Shown here piece by piece: positions 23,367-33,011 of a stretch of 64,000 nucleotides of DNA. The DNA is from CAVSRC01 sp963743015 (GTDB taxonomy: Bacteria > Pseudomonadota > Alphaproteobacteria > Rhizobiales > Kaistiaceae). Under the pieces are notes generated by a model, which was not told the origin of the DNA, searched no databases, and saw nothing but the letters and a program-made list of their open reading frames with translations. The DNA lies in assembly GCA_963743015.1 (NCBI GenBank), contig CAVUOD010000010.1:124001-188000 (forward strand). Reading direction: 5' to 3'. The translations under genes and the position numbers were made by a program. The stretch's first letter is position 1. Each line of letters begins with the position of its first letter.

Positions 23367-24345
23367 CTACAGCCAGCCGCGGCGCTTGAAATAGAAGAAG
23401 GGCACCAGCGCCGAGACGATCATGGCGCCGATCACCAGCGGATAGGCGAAGGGCCAGTTCAGCTCCGGCATGAAATGGAAGTTCATGCCGTAGAACGTGC
23501 CGATCAGGGTGGGCGGGAAGAAGAAGGTCGACAGCACGGTCAGCACGCGGATCACCTCGTTCTGCTCCACCGAGATGAGGCCGAGGGTGGCGTCGAGCAG
23601 GAAGTTGATCTTGTTCGACAGGAAGGTGACGTGGTCCTCGAGCGAGCGGATGTCGCGGGCGGCCAGCTTCATGCGGGCGCGGTTGTTGCCCTTGGCGTTG
23701 ATGCTCGGCGCCGCCAGGCCGGCATACTGGATCAGGCGTTCGAGCGAGGCGAGACTTCTCACGGGCCTTTGCCGCCAGGTCGCCCTGCACGCCGATCGCC
23801 GCGATCAGCTCGGAGAGCTCGCGGCCCTCGTGCGCCGGGTCGCGGCGGCGGGCGAAGACATCCTGGTTGATGCGGTCGACGTCGCCGCTGATGCGTTCCA
23901 GAACGTCGGCGGCGCGGTCGATGATCGCCTCGATCAGGCCGAGGAAGACCGCCGGCGCCGACGAGCAGCCGCTGCCCGGCTTGGAGGCGCGCGTCAGAAA
24001 GTGACGGAGCGCGCGCAGATCGTTGTAGCGCAGCGTGATGATGCGGTCGCCGGCCATGGCGATGGTGAAGGGCGCCAGTTCCGGCGTGCCGGCATCGACG
24101 CCGGTCATCACCGTCGCGGTCATGAAGGTGGCGCCGTCCTCGGTATAGAGGCGGCTGGAGAACTCGATCTCCTGGGCCTCTTCGCGGGTCGGCACCGGTG
24201 CGCCGAGAAAGCGCTCGGCGGCGCGGTTCTCCTCCGGCGTCGGCTGAGACAGGTCGATCCAGCCGGTCGCCGGCGGCGCCTCGCCGCCTTCCGCTGCCGA
24301 CAGGGTCTCCAGACCCTTTTCGCCGAAACCGTAGAAGCTGAGCAT
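23367..24345 (-). pseudogene. corA: CorA-family magnesium/divalent cation transporter (one frame interruption)
   Basis: A CorA channel of 325 residues after correction. ATG 24345 (MLSFYGFGEKGLETLSAAEG) follows GGAGGG. The cytoplasmic funnel domain covers about residues 1-260. The two C-terminal membrane helices follow, with the selectivity motif GMN in GTFYGMNFHFMPELNWPFAY and the basic end YFKRRGWL. The frame breaks near 23755-23756, where GAGAAGTCTC needs one A removed to read AKARESLASLERLI. All motifs are otherwise intact, so the break may be a sequence error. It would carry Mg2+ or Co2+ across the inner membrane. Confidence 0.82.
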
Positions 24346-24516
24346 GCGTAACCCTCCGTGCGAGGACATGCACTGTTGGCGTGCTGCGATCAAGCGTCGC
24401 TTCGCCGAGCACCAGCTTTTCCTTGGCCGCCCGCCGTGCGACGATGCGCCTGAACGGGGGAATGCAACGCCCGGCCCGGTCGGCCGGTGCCGCCCGATTC
24501 GGAGGCATTTTTGACC

Positions 24517-25008
24517 ATGATTTCCAGTTATTCAGCGGCGGCGAGGGCCCTGTTCGCCGGCGTGGCGTTGGCTGTGGCCGCTCTTGTCGGCGCGGCGCCG
24601 GCCGACGCCGGCTATATCAAGACCGGCCTGCTCACCTGCAAGGTGGCCCCCGGCATCGGCATGGTGTTCGGTTCGTCGAAGGGCATGAACTGCACCTTCA
24701 AGCCGGATTTCCGCGGGGCGGAGCCCTATGGCGGGCGTATCGACAAGGTGGGCATCGACATCGGCGTCACCGGCGAGACGGTGATCGTGTGGGCGGTGCT
24801 GACTGCCGGGCGCGGCTATCCGGTGGGCGCGCTGGCCGGCACGTATGTCGGTGCCTCGGCGGAAGTTTCGCTGCTCGTCGGCGCCGGCGCCAACGTGCTG
24901 GTCGGCGGCTCCAACCGCTCCTTCGCCTTGCAGCCGATCTCGGTGCAGGGCCAGACCGGCCTCGATATTGCGGTCGCCATCAGCTCTCTCGACCTGTGGG
25001 CAGACTAG
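24517..25008 (+). CDS. Secreted DUF992-domain protein
   Basis: A 163-residue protein from ATG 24517 (MISSYSAAARALFAGVALAV) with a cleavable signal ending around ADAGYI. The mature part has the DUF992 pattern: TGLLTCKVAPGIGMVFGSSK and NCTFKPDFRGAEPYGGRIDK with two conserved cysteines, a GIDIGVT segment and the glycine-rich AEVSLLVGAGANVLVGG. DUF992 proteins are small periplasmic or outer-membrane proteins of Hyphomicrobiales without known function. It may be monocistronic; a hairpin (25049-25080) follows. Confidence 0.78.
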   Translation: MISSYSAAARALFAGVALAVAALVGAAPADAGYIKTGLLTCKVAPGIGMVFGSSKGMNCTFKPDFRGAEPYGGRIDKVGIDIGVTGETVIVWAVLTAGRGYPVGALAGTYVGASAEVSLLVGAGANVLVGGSNRSFALQPISVQGQTGLDIAVAISSLDLWAD

Positions 25009-25162
25009 ATGAAGATTGGGGCGGCGGTTCCCCGCTGTCTGCCCTTGTCAGCCCGACGGTTCCCTGATGTCATCGGGCTGACCGGTCGCGCCAAGCGGTC
25101 CCGCGCGGCTTGAAAAGAACGAAACAAGAAATGGAACGCTCAATCAAAAGAAAGGCGCGGCT

Positions 25163-27211
25163 ATGGGAAACGACAACAGAGTTGCCGGGCCTCGGTGCAT
25201 TGCACTCGTAGGCCCGTTTGCTAGCGGTAAGACAACCCTCCTGGAAGCAATTCTGGCGCGCACCGGTGCCATCAACCGGCAGAGCACGGTTGCCGAAAAA
25301 CACACGGTCGGCGATGCCTCGCCGGAGGCGCGCGCCCACCAGATGAGTGTCGAGGTCAATGTCGCCGAGACCGATTTCATGGGCGACAGGCTGACCTTCT
25401 TCGACTGCCCCGGCTCGATCGAATTTGCCTTCGAGGCCGAGGGCGTGTTTGCCGGCGTCGACCTGGCGGTGGTGGTGGCCGAGGCCGACGAAAAGAAGAT
25501 CCCGGCGCTGCAGGTTATCCTCAAGACGCTGGAAGACCACGGGGTGCCGCGCATCCTGTTCCTCAACAAGGTGGACAAGGCCGACGCCAGCGTGCGCGAG
25601 ACGTTGCAGACGCTGCAGCCGGCGAGCAGCGTGCCGCTGGTTCTGCGCCATCTCCCGGTCTGGCAGGAGAATGTCGTCACCGGCTATATCGACCTCGCCC
25701 TCGAGCGCGCTTTCGTCTATCGCGAGCATGCGCCGAGCGAGATGATTCCGATCCCCGACGACGACAAGGGGCGCGAGGTCGATGCGCGTTTCCACCTGCT
25801 GGAGACGCTCGCCGATTACGACGACAAGCTGATGGAGCAGTTGCTCGAGGAGATCGAGCCGCCGCGCGACCAGATCTTCGACGATCTGGTCAAGGAGATG
25901 CGCGACGGGCTGATCTGCCCGGTGCTGATCGGCGCGGCCGAACATGGCGGCGGCGTCGGCCGGCTGCTCAAGGCGATCCGCCACGAGGCGCCGGACATTG
26001 CCGGCACGCGCGCCCGGCGCAATATCGAAGCCAAGGGCAATGCCGTCGTGCAGGTGATGAAGACGCTGCACACGGCGCATGGCGGCAAGCTGTCGATCGC
26101 CCGCGTGCTGTCCGGTTCGGTCGGCGACGGCGCCGAGCTTGTCGGCCCGGACGGCTCGGTCGGCCGCGTCTCCGGCGTCTTCCAGATCATGGGGCAGCAC
26201 ACCACCAAGCGCGATACGGCCGAAGTCGGCGAGACGGTGGGGCTGGGCAAGCTCGACGGTGCGCAGACGGGCATGACGCTGAGCGACGGCAAGGATCCGC
26301 CGCCCCAGGTGACCGTGCTGGTCGCACCCGACCCGGTGCTCGGCACCGCCGTCGCAGCGGCCGAGCGCAAGGACGACGTCAAGCTGTCGGCGGCGCTGAC
26401 CAAGCTGAAGGAAGAGGACCCGTCACTGCGCGTCACCCATTCGCAGGATACCGGCGAGACGCTGATCGAAGGGCAGGGGGAGATGCACCTGCGCGTCGCA
26501 ATGGAGCGGCTGACCGGCAAATACGGCGTTGCGGTGGTGACCCGCGATCCGGAGGTGCCCTACAAGGAGACGATCCGCGGCTCGGTCAATGTGCGCGGCC
26601 GCCACAAGAAGCAGTCGGGCGGCCACGGCCAGTTCGGCGACGTGGTGCTCGACATCAAGCCGCTGCCGCGTGGCACCGGCTTCCAGTTCGCCGAAACCGT
26701 CACCGGCGGCGCCGTGCCGCGCAACTATTTCAGCTCGGTCGAGCTGGGCGTGGCCGAATATCTCAACCGCGGGCCGCTCGGCTTCCCGGTGGTGGACGTC
26801 TCGGTGACGCTCACCGACGGCTCCTATCACTCGGTCGACTCCTCCGACATGGCCTTCCGCACCGCCGCGCAGATCGGCATGCGCGAGGGCATGCCGCAAT
26901 GCAAGCCGGTGCTGCTCGAGCCCATCCTCAAGGTCGAGATCGCGGTGCCGTCGGAAGCGACGCCGCGGGTCAACGGCATCGTCTCGCAGCGGCGCGGCCA
27001 GATCCTCGGCTTCGACGCGCGGCCGGGCTGGCCGGGCTGGGACGTGGTCGAGGCGCTGATCCCGCAGGCCGAGATTCGCGACCTGATCGTCGAGTTGCGC
27101 TCGGCGACGGCCGGCGTCGGCATGTTCAAGGCGAGCTTCGATCACCTCGCCGAATTGACCGGCCGGCTTGCCGACCAGGTCATCGAGAAGGCGGCGGAAA
27201 AGGCGGCCTGA
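25163..27211 (+). CDS. Elongation factor G-like GTPase
   Basis: A 682-residue translational GTPase of the EF-G-like (FusA2/EF-G paralogue) group. Its G-domain is G1 GPFASGKTT, G3 DCPG and G4 NKVDKAD. A switch-I region, ARAHQMSVEVNV, replaces the RGITI sequence of true EF-G. Domains II to V are complete: PVLIGAAEHGGGVGRLLKAI, TGETLIEGQGEMHLRVAMER, GRHKKQSGGHGQFGDVVLDI and RVNGIVSQRRGQILGFD. It has no S12 or S7 or EF-Tu neighbours, unlike the canonical fusA. The ribosomal role of this paralogue is not settled; many alphaproteobacteria carry it next to fusA as a second copy. Confidence 0.85.
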   Translation: MGNDNRVAGPRCIALVGPFASGKTTLLEAILARTGAINRQSTVAEKHTVGDASPEARAHQMSVEVNVAETDFMGDRLTFFDCPGSIEFAFEAEGVFAGVDLAVVVAEADEKKIPALQVILKTLEDHGVPRILFLNKVDKADASVRETLQTLQPASSVPLVLRHLPVWQENVVTGYIDLALERAFVYREHAPSEMIPIPDDDKGREVDARFHLLETLADYDDKLMEQLLEEIEPPRDQIFDDLVKEMRDGLICPVLIGAAEHGGGVGRLLKAIRHEAPDIAGTRARRNIEAKGNAVVQVMKTLHTAHGGKLSIARVLSGSVGDGAELVGPDGSVGRVSGVFQIMGQHTTKRDTAEVGETVGLGKLDGAQTGMTLSDGKDPPPQVTVLVAPDPVLGTAVAAAERKDDVKLSAALTKLKEEDPSLRVTHSQDTGETLIEGQGEMHLRVAMERLTGKYGVAVVTRDPEVPYKETIRGSVNVRGRHKKQSGGHGQFGDVVLDIKPLPRGTGFQFAETVTGGAVPRNYFSSVELGVAEYLNRGPLGFPVVDVSVTLTDGSYHSVDSSDMAFRTAAQIGMREGMPQCKPVLLEPILKVEIAVPSEATPRVNGIVSQRRGQILGFDARPGWPGWDVVEALIPQAEIRDLIVELRSATAGVGMFKASFDHLAELTGRLADQVIEKAAEKAA

Positions 27212-27233
27212 GTCCGGCGCGACGGAATGATAC

Positions 27234-27262
27234 GGGCGCGTTCGCGACAAGCGGACGCGCCC
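27234..27262 (+). terminator. Terminator-like hairpin after the EF-G-like gene
   Basis: GGGCGCGT pairs with ACGCGCCC over 8 bp, 23 bases downstream of the stop codon and before the convergent small gene. No clear T run follows, so this is a possible, not certain, terminator. Confidence 0.45.
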
Positions 27263-27278
27263 GTTGCGGGCGCCCGCC

Positions 27279-27710
27279 TCATCTGACGATGCCGCCAGTG
27301 GGGCGGCCCGATGGCGACGGGCATTGGCAGGCGTCGCCAACCTCGGCCCCGGCGGGGGCGGGGCACCAGGTCTGCGCCCGGCCGAGCACCGGCGCGTGTA
27401 GCCACCAGCACCGCCTGACCGCGTTCACGCTCGATCCCTGCTGGAATGAGCGCTCGCGCCCACATGCCCCGTTCGGCGGCTTGTGCACGCGCCCGGGCGG
27501 GCATCGGTCGACGCACTTGCCGTTCGACATTTCTCCCGGTGGCAGGCAGACCGTGAGCTCCCGCCCCGGCAACGCGCTCGGCTGGTTGGTGGCGTTGCTG
27601 CCGTCGTAGATCCTCAATTGGGCACTGGCGGGCACGACCATCAGAGCGGCGATCGACATGCCGGCGACGATGAGCGCCGCAGAGGCGAGGCGGGCGAAGA
27701 TCGGAAACAT
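27279..27710 (-). CDS. Secreted cysteine-rich hypothetical protein
   Basis: A 143-residue protein with a signal peptide (MFPIFARLASAALIVAGMSI...PASAQLRI). The mature part has seven cysteines, including two in CVDRCPPGRV and others in AVRRCWWLHAP, TWCPAPAG and DACQCPSPSG. The proline-rich spacing suggests disulfide-bonded loops in the periplasm or outside the cell. No family is recognised. It lies 54 bases downstream of the larger secreted protein on the same strand, so the two could share a transcript. Confidence 0.6.
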   Translation of the reverse strand: MFPIFARLASAALIVAGMSIAALMVVPASAQLRIYDGSNATNQPSALPGRELTVCLPPGEMSNGKCVDRCPPGRVHKPPNGACGRERSFQQGSSVNAVRRCWWLHAPVLGRAQTWCPAPAGAEVGDACQCPSPSGRPTGGIVR

Positions 27711-27764
27711 GGGCCGGTTGCTCCTTACGCGGGGAGAGGTGTAGGTGGCTGCCCGCAGGCGCCG

Positions 27765-29201
27765 TCAGCGCCGTGTGCCATTCCACGCTCCTCCGGCGTT
27801 GGGGTTGTTGGCGAGGCTGTAGTTGCCGGCGAAGGACTGGCCGTCCGCGGAGAGCGTGAACTGGCCCGACCCGCGCTGGCCGTCGGCCTGCTTCCATGAG
27901 AAGCGCAGCACGCGGCCCTTCATCCTGCCGCTGATCGAGCCGGCGCTGCCGTCGGCACCGCTATAGCGGCCGTTCACGCTGCTGCCTTTCTGGGCGAACG
28001 TGATCCGGTAGGTGACGCCGTCCGCCTCGGCGTCCCACGATCCGGCAAAGCCGGTGGCCGCGCCGGAGGAAGGCTTGCCGAGCGGCTGCTTGGCGAGCCC
28101 CGCAGCGCCGCCGGAACCACCGAAGGTGAGGAACTGCGCCGACACGCAGCCGTTGACCGGTGCATCGATCTGGCACCAGCCGGGCGTCCCGCCCGTGCCG
28201 GGGCCGGGCTGAGGCAATTGTCCCGGCGATTTGCCAAGGCCGCCGCTTGGCTTGCCGAGCGTCTTGGCGAGCCCGGCCGCCGGTTCGCTGCCGCATTCGC
28301 CGACAATTCGGACCGTCTGTCCTTCGGGGATGGTGCCAACCACTTTGCCGCCGGGCTTCACGCGCACGTTGAGCTTGGTCAGATTCGGATCGGCGATGGT
28401 GACCACCGCTGCCCCGCCCGGCGGCCCACACGGGCCGCCGGGCGTCGTCGAGGGGGCTGGCACGGATGCACTGCCGCCGCAGGTGACATGGTCGAAGGCG
28501 CTGCAGGCGGGGTCGTTGCATATCTGCCGCGAGCCGATCGTCATCGTCTGGCCGAAGCGTCCGCCGCGCTTCAGTTCCGGGGCATCGACGGCCTTGGGCA
28601 AGCGGCCGCCATCGACCGCCGCGCAGAAGGCGTCGGCGGCGGGCTGGCCGCAATTGGTCGCCCATTCGCGGCACCAGTCGAGGAGCGCGTAGGTGCCCGG
28701 GCTGAGTTCAATATAGGGGTGGTCGTAGCGGGTGCCTTTCGCGGTCGGCACGCCGGGGGACGGCTTCAGCGGAAAGCCGTCCGGCAAGCGAAACCCGTCC
28801 CAGATTCCGATTGCCTTGGCCGGATCGTTCACAGGCACCGTGCCAGACAGCGTGAAACCGTGAAAAGACTGTCCGTCGGGAGACATGGTCAAGTACAAGG
28901 GATTTGATGGTCCGCCATTGGCTCCATACCATTCGCCCTTGAATACGTTTCCAACAACTATCCCACCAATGTCTGGGAAACGTTCAGACTCTCCGATCTT
29001 GACTGTTCCGTCGACGATTCTTTCCTCGCTTTGCTCGAGGGTCAAAATAAACGGCAAGATACTGTCCGGAACGGCAACGCTCCTCTTGATCGTCCGCCAC
29101 TTTCCACTGAAATTCGACGTCGCCGGCGCTGCGCCCGCCATAGCCACCGACAAGCCGATGATGACCATCGCCAGCAAAGCGGTGCCACCGCGGAAATACA
29201 T
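27765..29201 (-). CDS. Large secreted protein with an SH3-like domain
   Basis: A 478-residue secreted protein from ATG 29201, which follows AGGAG nine bases upstream. The signal peptide is MYFRGGTALLAMVIIGLSVA. Residues about 15-130 form a beta-rich module (NFSGKWRTIKRSV...DGQSFHGFTLSGTV). The central part is Cys-rich. A bacterial SH3-like domain occurs near residues 280-345 (TKLNVRVKPGGKVVGTIPEG). The last 90 residues repeat the lipocalin-like pattern (FAGSWDAEADGVTYRITFAQ...GNYSLANNPNAG). It is probably an envelope or matrix-binding protein. Function unknown. Confidence 0.65.
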   Translation of the reverse strand: MYFRGGTALLAMVIIGLSVAMAGAAPATSNFSGKWRTIKRSVAVPDSILPFILTLEQSEERIVDGTVKIGESERFPDIGGIVVGNVFKGEWYGANGGPSNPLYLTMSPDGQSFHGFTLSGTVPVNDPAKAIGIWDGFRLPDGFPLKPSPGVPTAKGTRYDHPYIELSPGTYALLDWCREWATNCGQPAADAFCAAVDGGRLPKAVDAPELKRGGRFGQTMTIGSRQICNDPACSAFDHVTCGGSASVPAPSTTPGGPCGPPGGAAVVTIADPNLTKLNVRVKPGGKVVGTIPEGQTVRIVGECGSEPAAGLAKTLGKPSGGLGKSPGQLPQPGPGTGGTPGWCQIDAPVNGCVSAQFLTFGGSGGAAGLAKQPLGKPSSGAATGFAGSWDAEADGVTYRITFAQKGSSVNGRYSGADGSAGSISGRMKGRVLRFSWKQADGQRGSGQFTLSADGQSFAGNYSLANNPNAGGAWNGTRR

Positions 29202-29347
29202 GGGCCCGACTCCTGTTGATCGCGCGGCAGGCAAAACTGTCCGCCGGCAGAAAAGCCTAGCGGCGGCCGGAAGCCCCGCGCCTCATCCATTTGAGTGAGA
29301 GGCGATCGAGGTTATGCTGCACGGCAGGGTGGAAGGAGCGGGGGGTG

Positions 29348-30568
29348 ATGGCTGCCAAGGCATGGCCACGATCCGGCCCCACGAAAGAAGCTGCATTGCT
29401 CGATCTGGTCGGCGCCATCTACGACGTGGCGCTGGCACCAGATGATTTGCCGCTGCTCCTGTCGCGTCTCGTGAACCTCGTCGGAGCACTGTGGGCGCCG
29501 ATGTCGGTGGTCTCGCTCAACGGTGGCGAGACGGTCTCGTTCCACAATGTCGAAGGCGATCCCGCACACCTGTCGCTGTTCAACAGCCGCTACGTGACGG
29601 CGCAGCACAATCCGGCGGCGCCTCTGCTGCTTGCGGCGCGGCCGGGAACCATCGTCCAGCGCGAGCGCTATTTCACCGACGCCGACTGGGAGCATCGCGA
29701 GGTCTACCAGCAGATCTACCGTCCGATCGGCGCCGAGGCTTCGCTCGGCGTCGTACTCCACAAGACGCGCCACCATTTCGTTCCGCTCGGGCTGATGCGC
29801 CCGAAGAGCTTCGGGCCCTATCGCGCCGAGGATCTCGACATGCTGGAGCGGGCGATCCCACATCTGATGCGCATGATCCAGATCCTGCTGCGGCTGAACG
29901 ACCTTGCCGGGCAAAATGCGGCCGGGGCGGCGCTCTGGGACCGGCTGCCTTACGGGATCATTCTGCTCGACGAGACCGGCCGCCTGTTGTGGGCCAACCG
30001 CTCGGCCGAGGTGATGTTGTCCGCGGGCGATAGTGTCGGTGCGCGTGGGGATTTCCTGCGCGCCGTGAGGCCCGGTGAGGATGCTGCGCTACAGCGTCTG
30101 ATCGGCGAAGCTGCGGCAACCGGCCGTGGGCGCGGCGGCGGCAGCGGCGGTTTCATGGCCTTGCCGCGCGGCGACGGCTGCCGCCCTCTGGCCGTCCTGG
30201 TGGCGCCCTTTCCCATCGACAGGGGGGCGCTTTTCGCGTCGCGTCGGGCCGCCGCGGTCGTATTCCTCAGCGATCCGGAGTGCCAGGCGAGAGCGCCCTT
30301 GGAGCGGCTGGCCGAGCTCTACCGGCTGACGCCGCGCGAGGCCGAGCTGGTGGCGCTGCTGATCGATGGCCTCGACCCGCGGGCCGCGGCCGAAAGGCTG
30401 GAGATCAGCTTCAACACGGTGCGCAGCCATCTCGCGCAGGTCTTCGTCAAGACCGGTACCCATCGCCAGACGGAGCTGATCAGCCTGATCTTGCGCAGCA
30501 CGATCGTTCTTGCCGCGGAAGATTCGCGGCTGAAGGAAAACGGACAACAAGCCCCCACGCCATCGTGA
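29348..30568 (+). CDS. LuxR-family transcriptional regulator with PAS-like sensor, copy 1
   Basis: A 406-residue regulator from ATG 29348, preceded by AAGGAG. The N-terminal 200 residues are an unrecognised sensor region. A PAS-like segment follows (GIILLDETGRLLWANRSAEV). The C-terminal LuxR helix-turn-helix is LTPREAELVALLIDGLDPRA then EISFNTVRSHLAQVFVKTGT. No autoinducer-binding domain or phosphoacceptor is visible. A paralogue of the same layout lies at 31814-32944 beyond msrP, so both may control msrP. The signal is unknown. Confidence 0.78.
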   Translation: MAAKAWPRSGPTKEAALLDLVGAIYDVALAPDDLPLLLSRLVNLVGALWAPMSVVSLNGGETVSFHNVEGDPAHLSLFNSRYVTAQHNPAAPLLLAARPGTIVQRERYFTDADWEHREVYQQIYRPIGAEASLGVVLHKTRHHFVPLGLMRPKSFGPYRAEDLDMLERAIPHLMRMIQILLRLNDLAGQNAAGAALWDRLPYGIILLDETGRLLWANRSAEVMLSAGDSVGARGDFLRAVRPGEDAALQRLIGEAAATGRGRGGGSGGFMALPRGDGCRPLAVLVAPFPIDRGALFASRRAAAVVFLSDPECQARAPLERLAELYRLTPREAELVALLIDGLDPRAAAERLEISFNTVRSHLAQVFVKTGTHRQTELISLILRSTIVLAAEDSRLKENGQQAPTPS

Positions 30569-30633
30569 GTTGATCGTGTGCGGGGAGGGCTTTAGCTAGG
30601 CTCACAGGCAGCAGCGAGCCGAGGGAGTGAGCG

Positions 30634-31599
30634 ATGCATGTGATCCGCAAAAAGGGTTGGGAAATCCCGGAGCACCGGGCGACCCCGGAGGCGGCCTACC
30701 TCAGCCGCCGTCAGATCATGGCGGCCGGCGGTGCGGCGCTTTTCGGCGGTGTGGCCGCGGCCGCGCTGCCGACGGCAGCCTGGGCGCAGGCCGACCAGAC
30801 CATCGATCTCTACCCGGCGGCGCGCAACAACAGATACACGATCGACCGGCCGGTGACGCCCGAGGCGATCAACGAGAGCTACAACAACTTCTACGAATTC
30901 GGCACCCAGAAGGACGTGGCCGGCGCCGCCAAGGCGCTGGAGATACGCCCGTGGGAGGTGACCATCGACGGCATGGTGGAGAAGAAGATCACCATCGGCA
31001 TCGACGACCTCATCCGCAAGATGACCCTGGAGGAGCGCCTCTATCGCCACCGCTGCGTCGAGGCGTGGTCGATGACGGTGCCGTGGACGGGCTTCCCGCT
31101 GGCCAAGCTGGTCGAGTTCGCCAATCCGCAGGGCTCGGCCAAGTATCTGCGCATGGAGACCTTCAACGATCCCGACATGGCCAGCGGCCAGAAGCAGTTC
31201 TGGTATCCGTGGCCCTATGTCGAGGGGCTGACCATGGCCGAGGCGACCAACGAACTCGCCTTCATGGTGACCGGCGCCTATGGCAAGCCGGTGGCCAAGG
31301 TGATGGGTGCGCCGCTCAGGGTCCACCTGCCGTGGAAGTACGGCTTCAAGTCGATCAAGTCGATCGTCAAGTTCACCTTCGTCGAGGAGCGGCCGGTCAA
31401 TTTCTGGCAGGCGCTGCAGTCGAGCGAATACGGCTTCTGGGCGAATGTGAACCCGGACGTGCCGCATCCGCGCTGGAGCCAGGCGATGGAGCGTGACATC
31501 GGCACGCAGGAATCGATCCCGACCCGCATCTACAACGGCTATGGCGAATACGTCGCCGCCATGTATGCCGGCATGACCGGCGAAAAGCTGTTCATGTAG
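30634..31599 (+). CDS. msrP: Protein-methionine-sulfoxide reductase catalytic subunit MsrP (YedY)
   Basis: A 321-residue periplasmic molybdoenzyme that repairs oxidised methionine in envelope proteins. The Tat signal SRRQIMAAGGAALFGG and cleavage region (AAWAQADQ) are near residues 24-53. The molybdenum-ligating cysteine is in RHRCVEAWSMTVPWTGFPLA, followed by the substrate-pocket blocks LRMETFNDPDMASGQKQFWY and PLRVHLPWKYGFKSIKSIVK. Its haem-b membrane partner MsrQ is not in the next position, which is unusual. The gene lies between two LuxR regulators. It needs molybdopterin, and a molybdate transporter is encoded in this window. Confidence 0.92.
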   Translation: MHVIRKKGWEIPEHRATPEAAYLSRRQIMAAGGAALFGGVAAAALPTAAWAQADQTIDLYPAARNNRYTIDRPVTPEAINESYNNFYEFGTQKDVAGAAKALEIRPWEVTIDGMVEKKITIGIDDLIRKMTLEERLYRHRCVEAWSMTVPWTGFPLAKLVEFANPQGSAKYLRMETFNDPDMASGQKQFWYPWPYVEGLTMAEATNELAFMVTGAYGKPVAKVMGAPLRVHLPWKYGFKSIKSIVKFTFVEERPVNFWQALQSSEYGFWANVNPDVPHPRWSQAMERDIGTQESIPTRIYNGYGEYVAAMYAGMTGEKLFM

Positions 31600-31658
31600 C
31601 CGGCGCCGGCGGCGAAGCGTCTTCGCCGTCGTGCTGCAAATCGTCAGCGATCGGTGAT

Positions 31659-31686
31659 GCGTCCGGACCCGCTCGGGTCCGGACGC
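31659..31686 (+). terminator. Terminator hairpin after msrP
   Basis: GCGTCCGGACCC-GCTC-GGGTCCGGACGC is a perfect 12-bp stem with a four-base loop, followed by GAAGATTCATTC. The T run is poor but the stem is very stable. It separates msrP from the second LuxR gene. Confidence 0.7.
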
Positions 31687-31813
31687 GAAGATTCATTCGG
31701 AGCCGTCCGCTGATTCTCGCAAGCTGATCCGGCACCACCGCCTAGTGGAGCTACTGCGTCAGGTATGCAATAGTCGAAGTTCCGTCACCGAATATCGCAA
31801 GATAGGGGGAACG

Positions 31814-32944
31814 GTGGCCATCGAAGAGCTTCTGCGCGAAGCGATAAACCTTTGGTATAAGGCCGGTTTCGGCGAGGTTTCGTGGGCCGAAGCCTTGCAG
31901 GCGACCGCGCATATGCTTGGCGGTGGGGCCGGAGCGGTGCTCGATCTCAACCGCCGCACCATGCGCGTCGGTCGGATCCAGGTGCACCAGCTCGACACGA
32001 CCGTCAACGAGTACGTCGCTCGCATGAACCGGATCAATCCGCGCGTGCGCGCCTCGCTCAAGCGGCGCGGGCCCCATATCATCAGCGACTACCGGGTGCT
32101 GCCCGAGACCGCGCTCGATCGCAGCGAATTCTATGACTGGATAGAGCGCCATCACGGCGTGCGCTATTTCGTCGGCGCGCGCATCGTCGACGACGGCCCT
32201 CGCTCGCTGCTGGCCTCGGTCGAATTCACCCGCCGGCACGGGCACCCGGAAGAATCGGTCTTGAAGACCTTCCAGCACGTGCTGCCGCATATCGCCAATG
32301 CCTGGCGCGTCTCGTCGCTGGTCGAGCAGTTCGGCAGTGCCATGAGCCTGATCGAAACACTGGCCGGCCAGCGTCTGTGCGGGCTGGTCGGCCTGCGCGC
32401 CGACGGCAGCGTGCTGTTCATGAACGCGATCGCGGAGGACGTGATCCGTGCCGGCGACGGACTGACGGTGGTCGGCGGTCAGTTGCGGGCCGCGCGCGCG
32501 GCCAACGACCGCACATTGCAGCAGATCATTGCCGAGGTGCTCAGCAGCGAGCCGGACGGGCCACGCGAGGGCGGCGGGGCGGTGGCCGTGGCGCGGCCGA
32601 GCGGGCGCATGCCGTTCGGCGTGCGGGTGATGCCGAGCGTGGCCGGCGAGCGTTTCCACGAGGGCGAACTGCCGGCGGCGCTGGTGCTGATCGCCGATCC
32701 CGACCGGCGCGCGACGCCCAGTGAGGCAATCTTGCGCAGTCTCGGATTCTCGCCCAGCGAGGCGCGCATCGCACAGCGGCTCATGCAGGGCCGCACGCTT
32801 GCCGAAGCCGCGCGCGACCTCGGCATGGCGCACAACACGGCGCGCGCCCACCTGCGCAGCATCTTTGCCAAGACGCAGACCCGCTCGCAGGTCGAGCTGG
32901 TGCGCATGCTGGTTGCGTTTGTCCGTATCGACGGCGCCGGTTGA
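31814..32944 (+). CDS. LuxR-family transcriptional regulator with PAS-like sensor, copy 2
   Basis: A 376-residue regulator starting at GTG 31814 (VAIEELLREAINLWYKAGFG), just after AGGGGGAACG. Like copy 1, it has an N-terminal sensor region, a PAS-like block (VGLRADGSVLFMNAIAEDVI) and a C-terminal LuxR HTH (LGFSPSEARIAQRLMQGRTL, MAHNTARAHLRSIFAKTQTR). Both share the order sensor-PAS-HTH and similar lengths, so they are distant paralogues. The signal is unknown. An ATG at 31745 would add 23 poorly supported residues. Confidence 0.75.
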   Translation: MAIEELLREAINLWYKAGFGEVSWAEALQATAHMLGGGAGAVLDLNRRTMRVGRIQVHQLDTTVNEYVARMNRINPRVRASLKRRGPHIISDYRVLPETALDRSEFYDWIERHHGVRYFVGARIVDDGPRSLLASVEFTRRHGHPEESVLKTFQHVLPHIANAWRVSSLVEQFGSAMSLIETLAGQRLCGLVGLRADGSVLFMNAIAEDVIRAGDGLTVVGGQLRAARAANDRTLQQIIAEVLSSEPDGPREGGGAVAVARPSGRMPFGVRVMPSVAGERFHEGELPAALVLIADPDRRATPSEAILRSLGFSPSEARIAQRLMQGRTLAEAARDLGMAHNTARAHLRSIFAKTQTRSQVELVRMLVAFVRIDGAG

Positions 32945-33011
32945 GCGGCAAGCGCGGCTCACGACCGTCCGCGCCGGTCAGGCACGGCCTCAGGGGTTAG
33001 TCCAATTGGAC

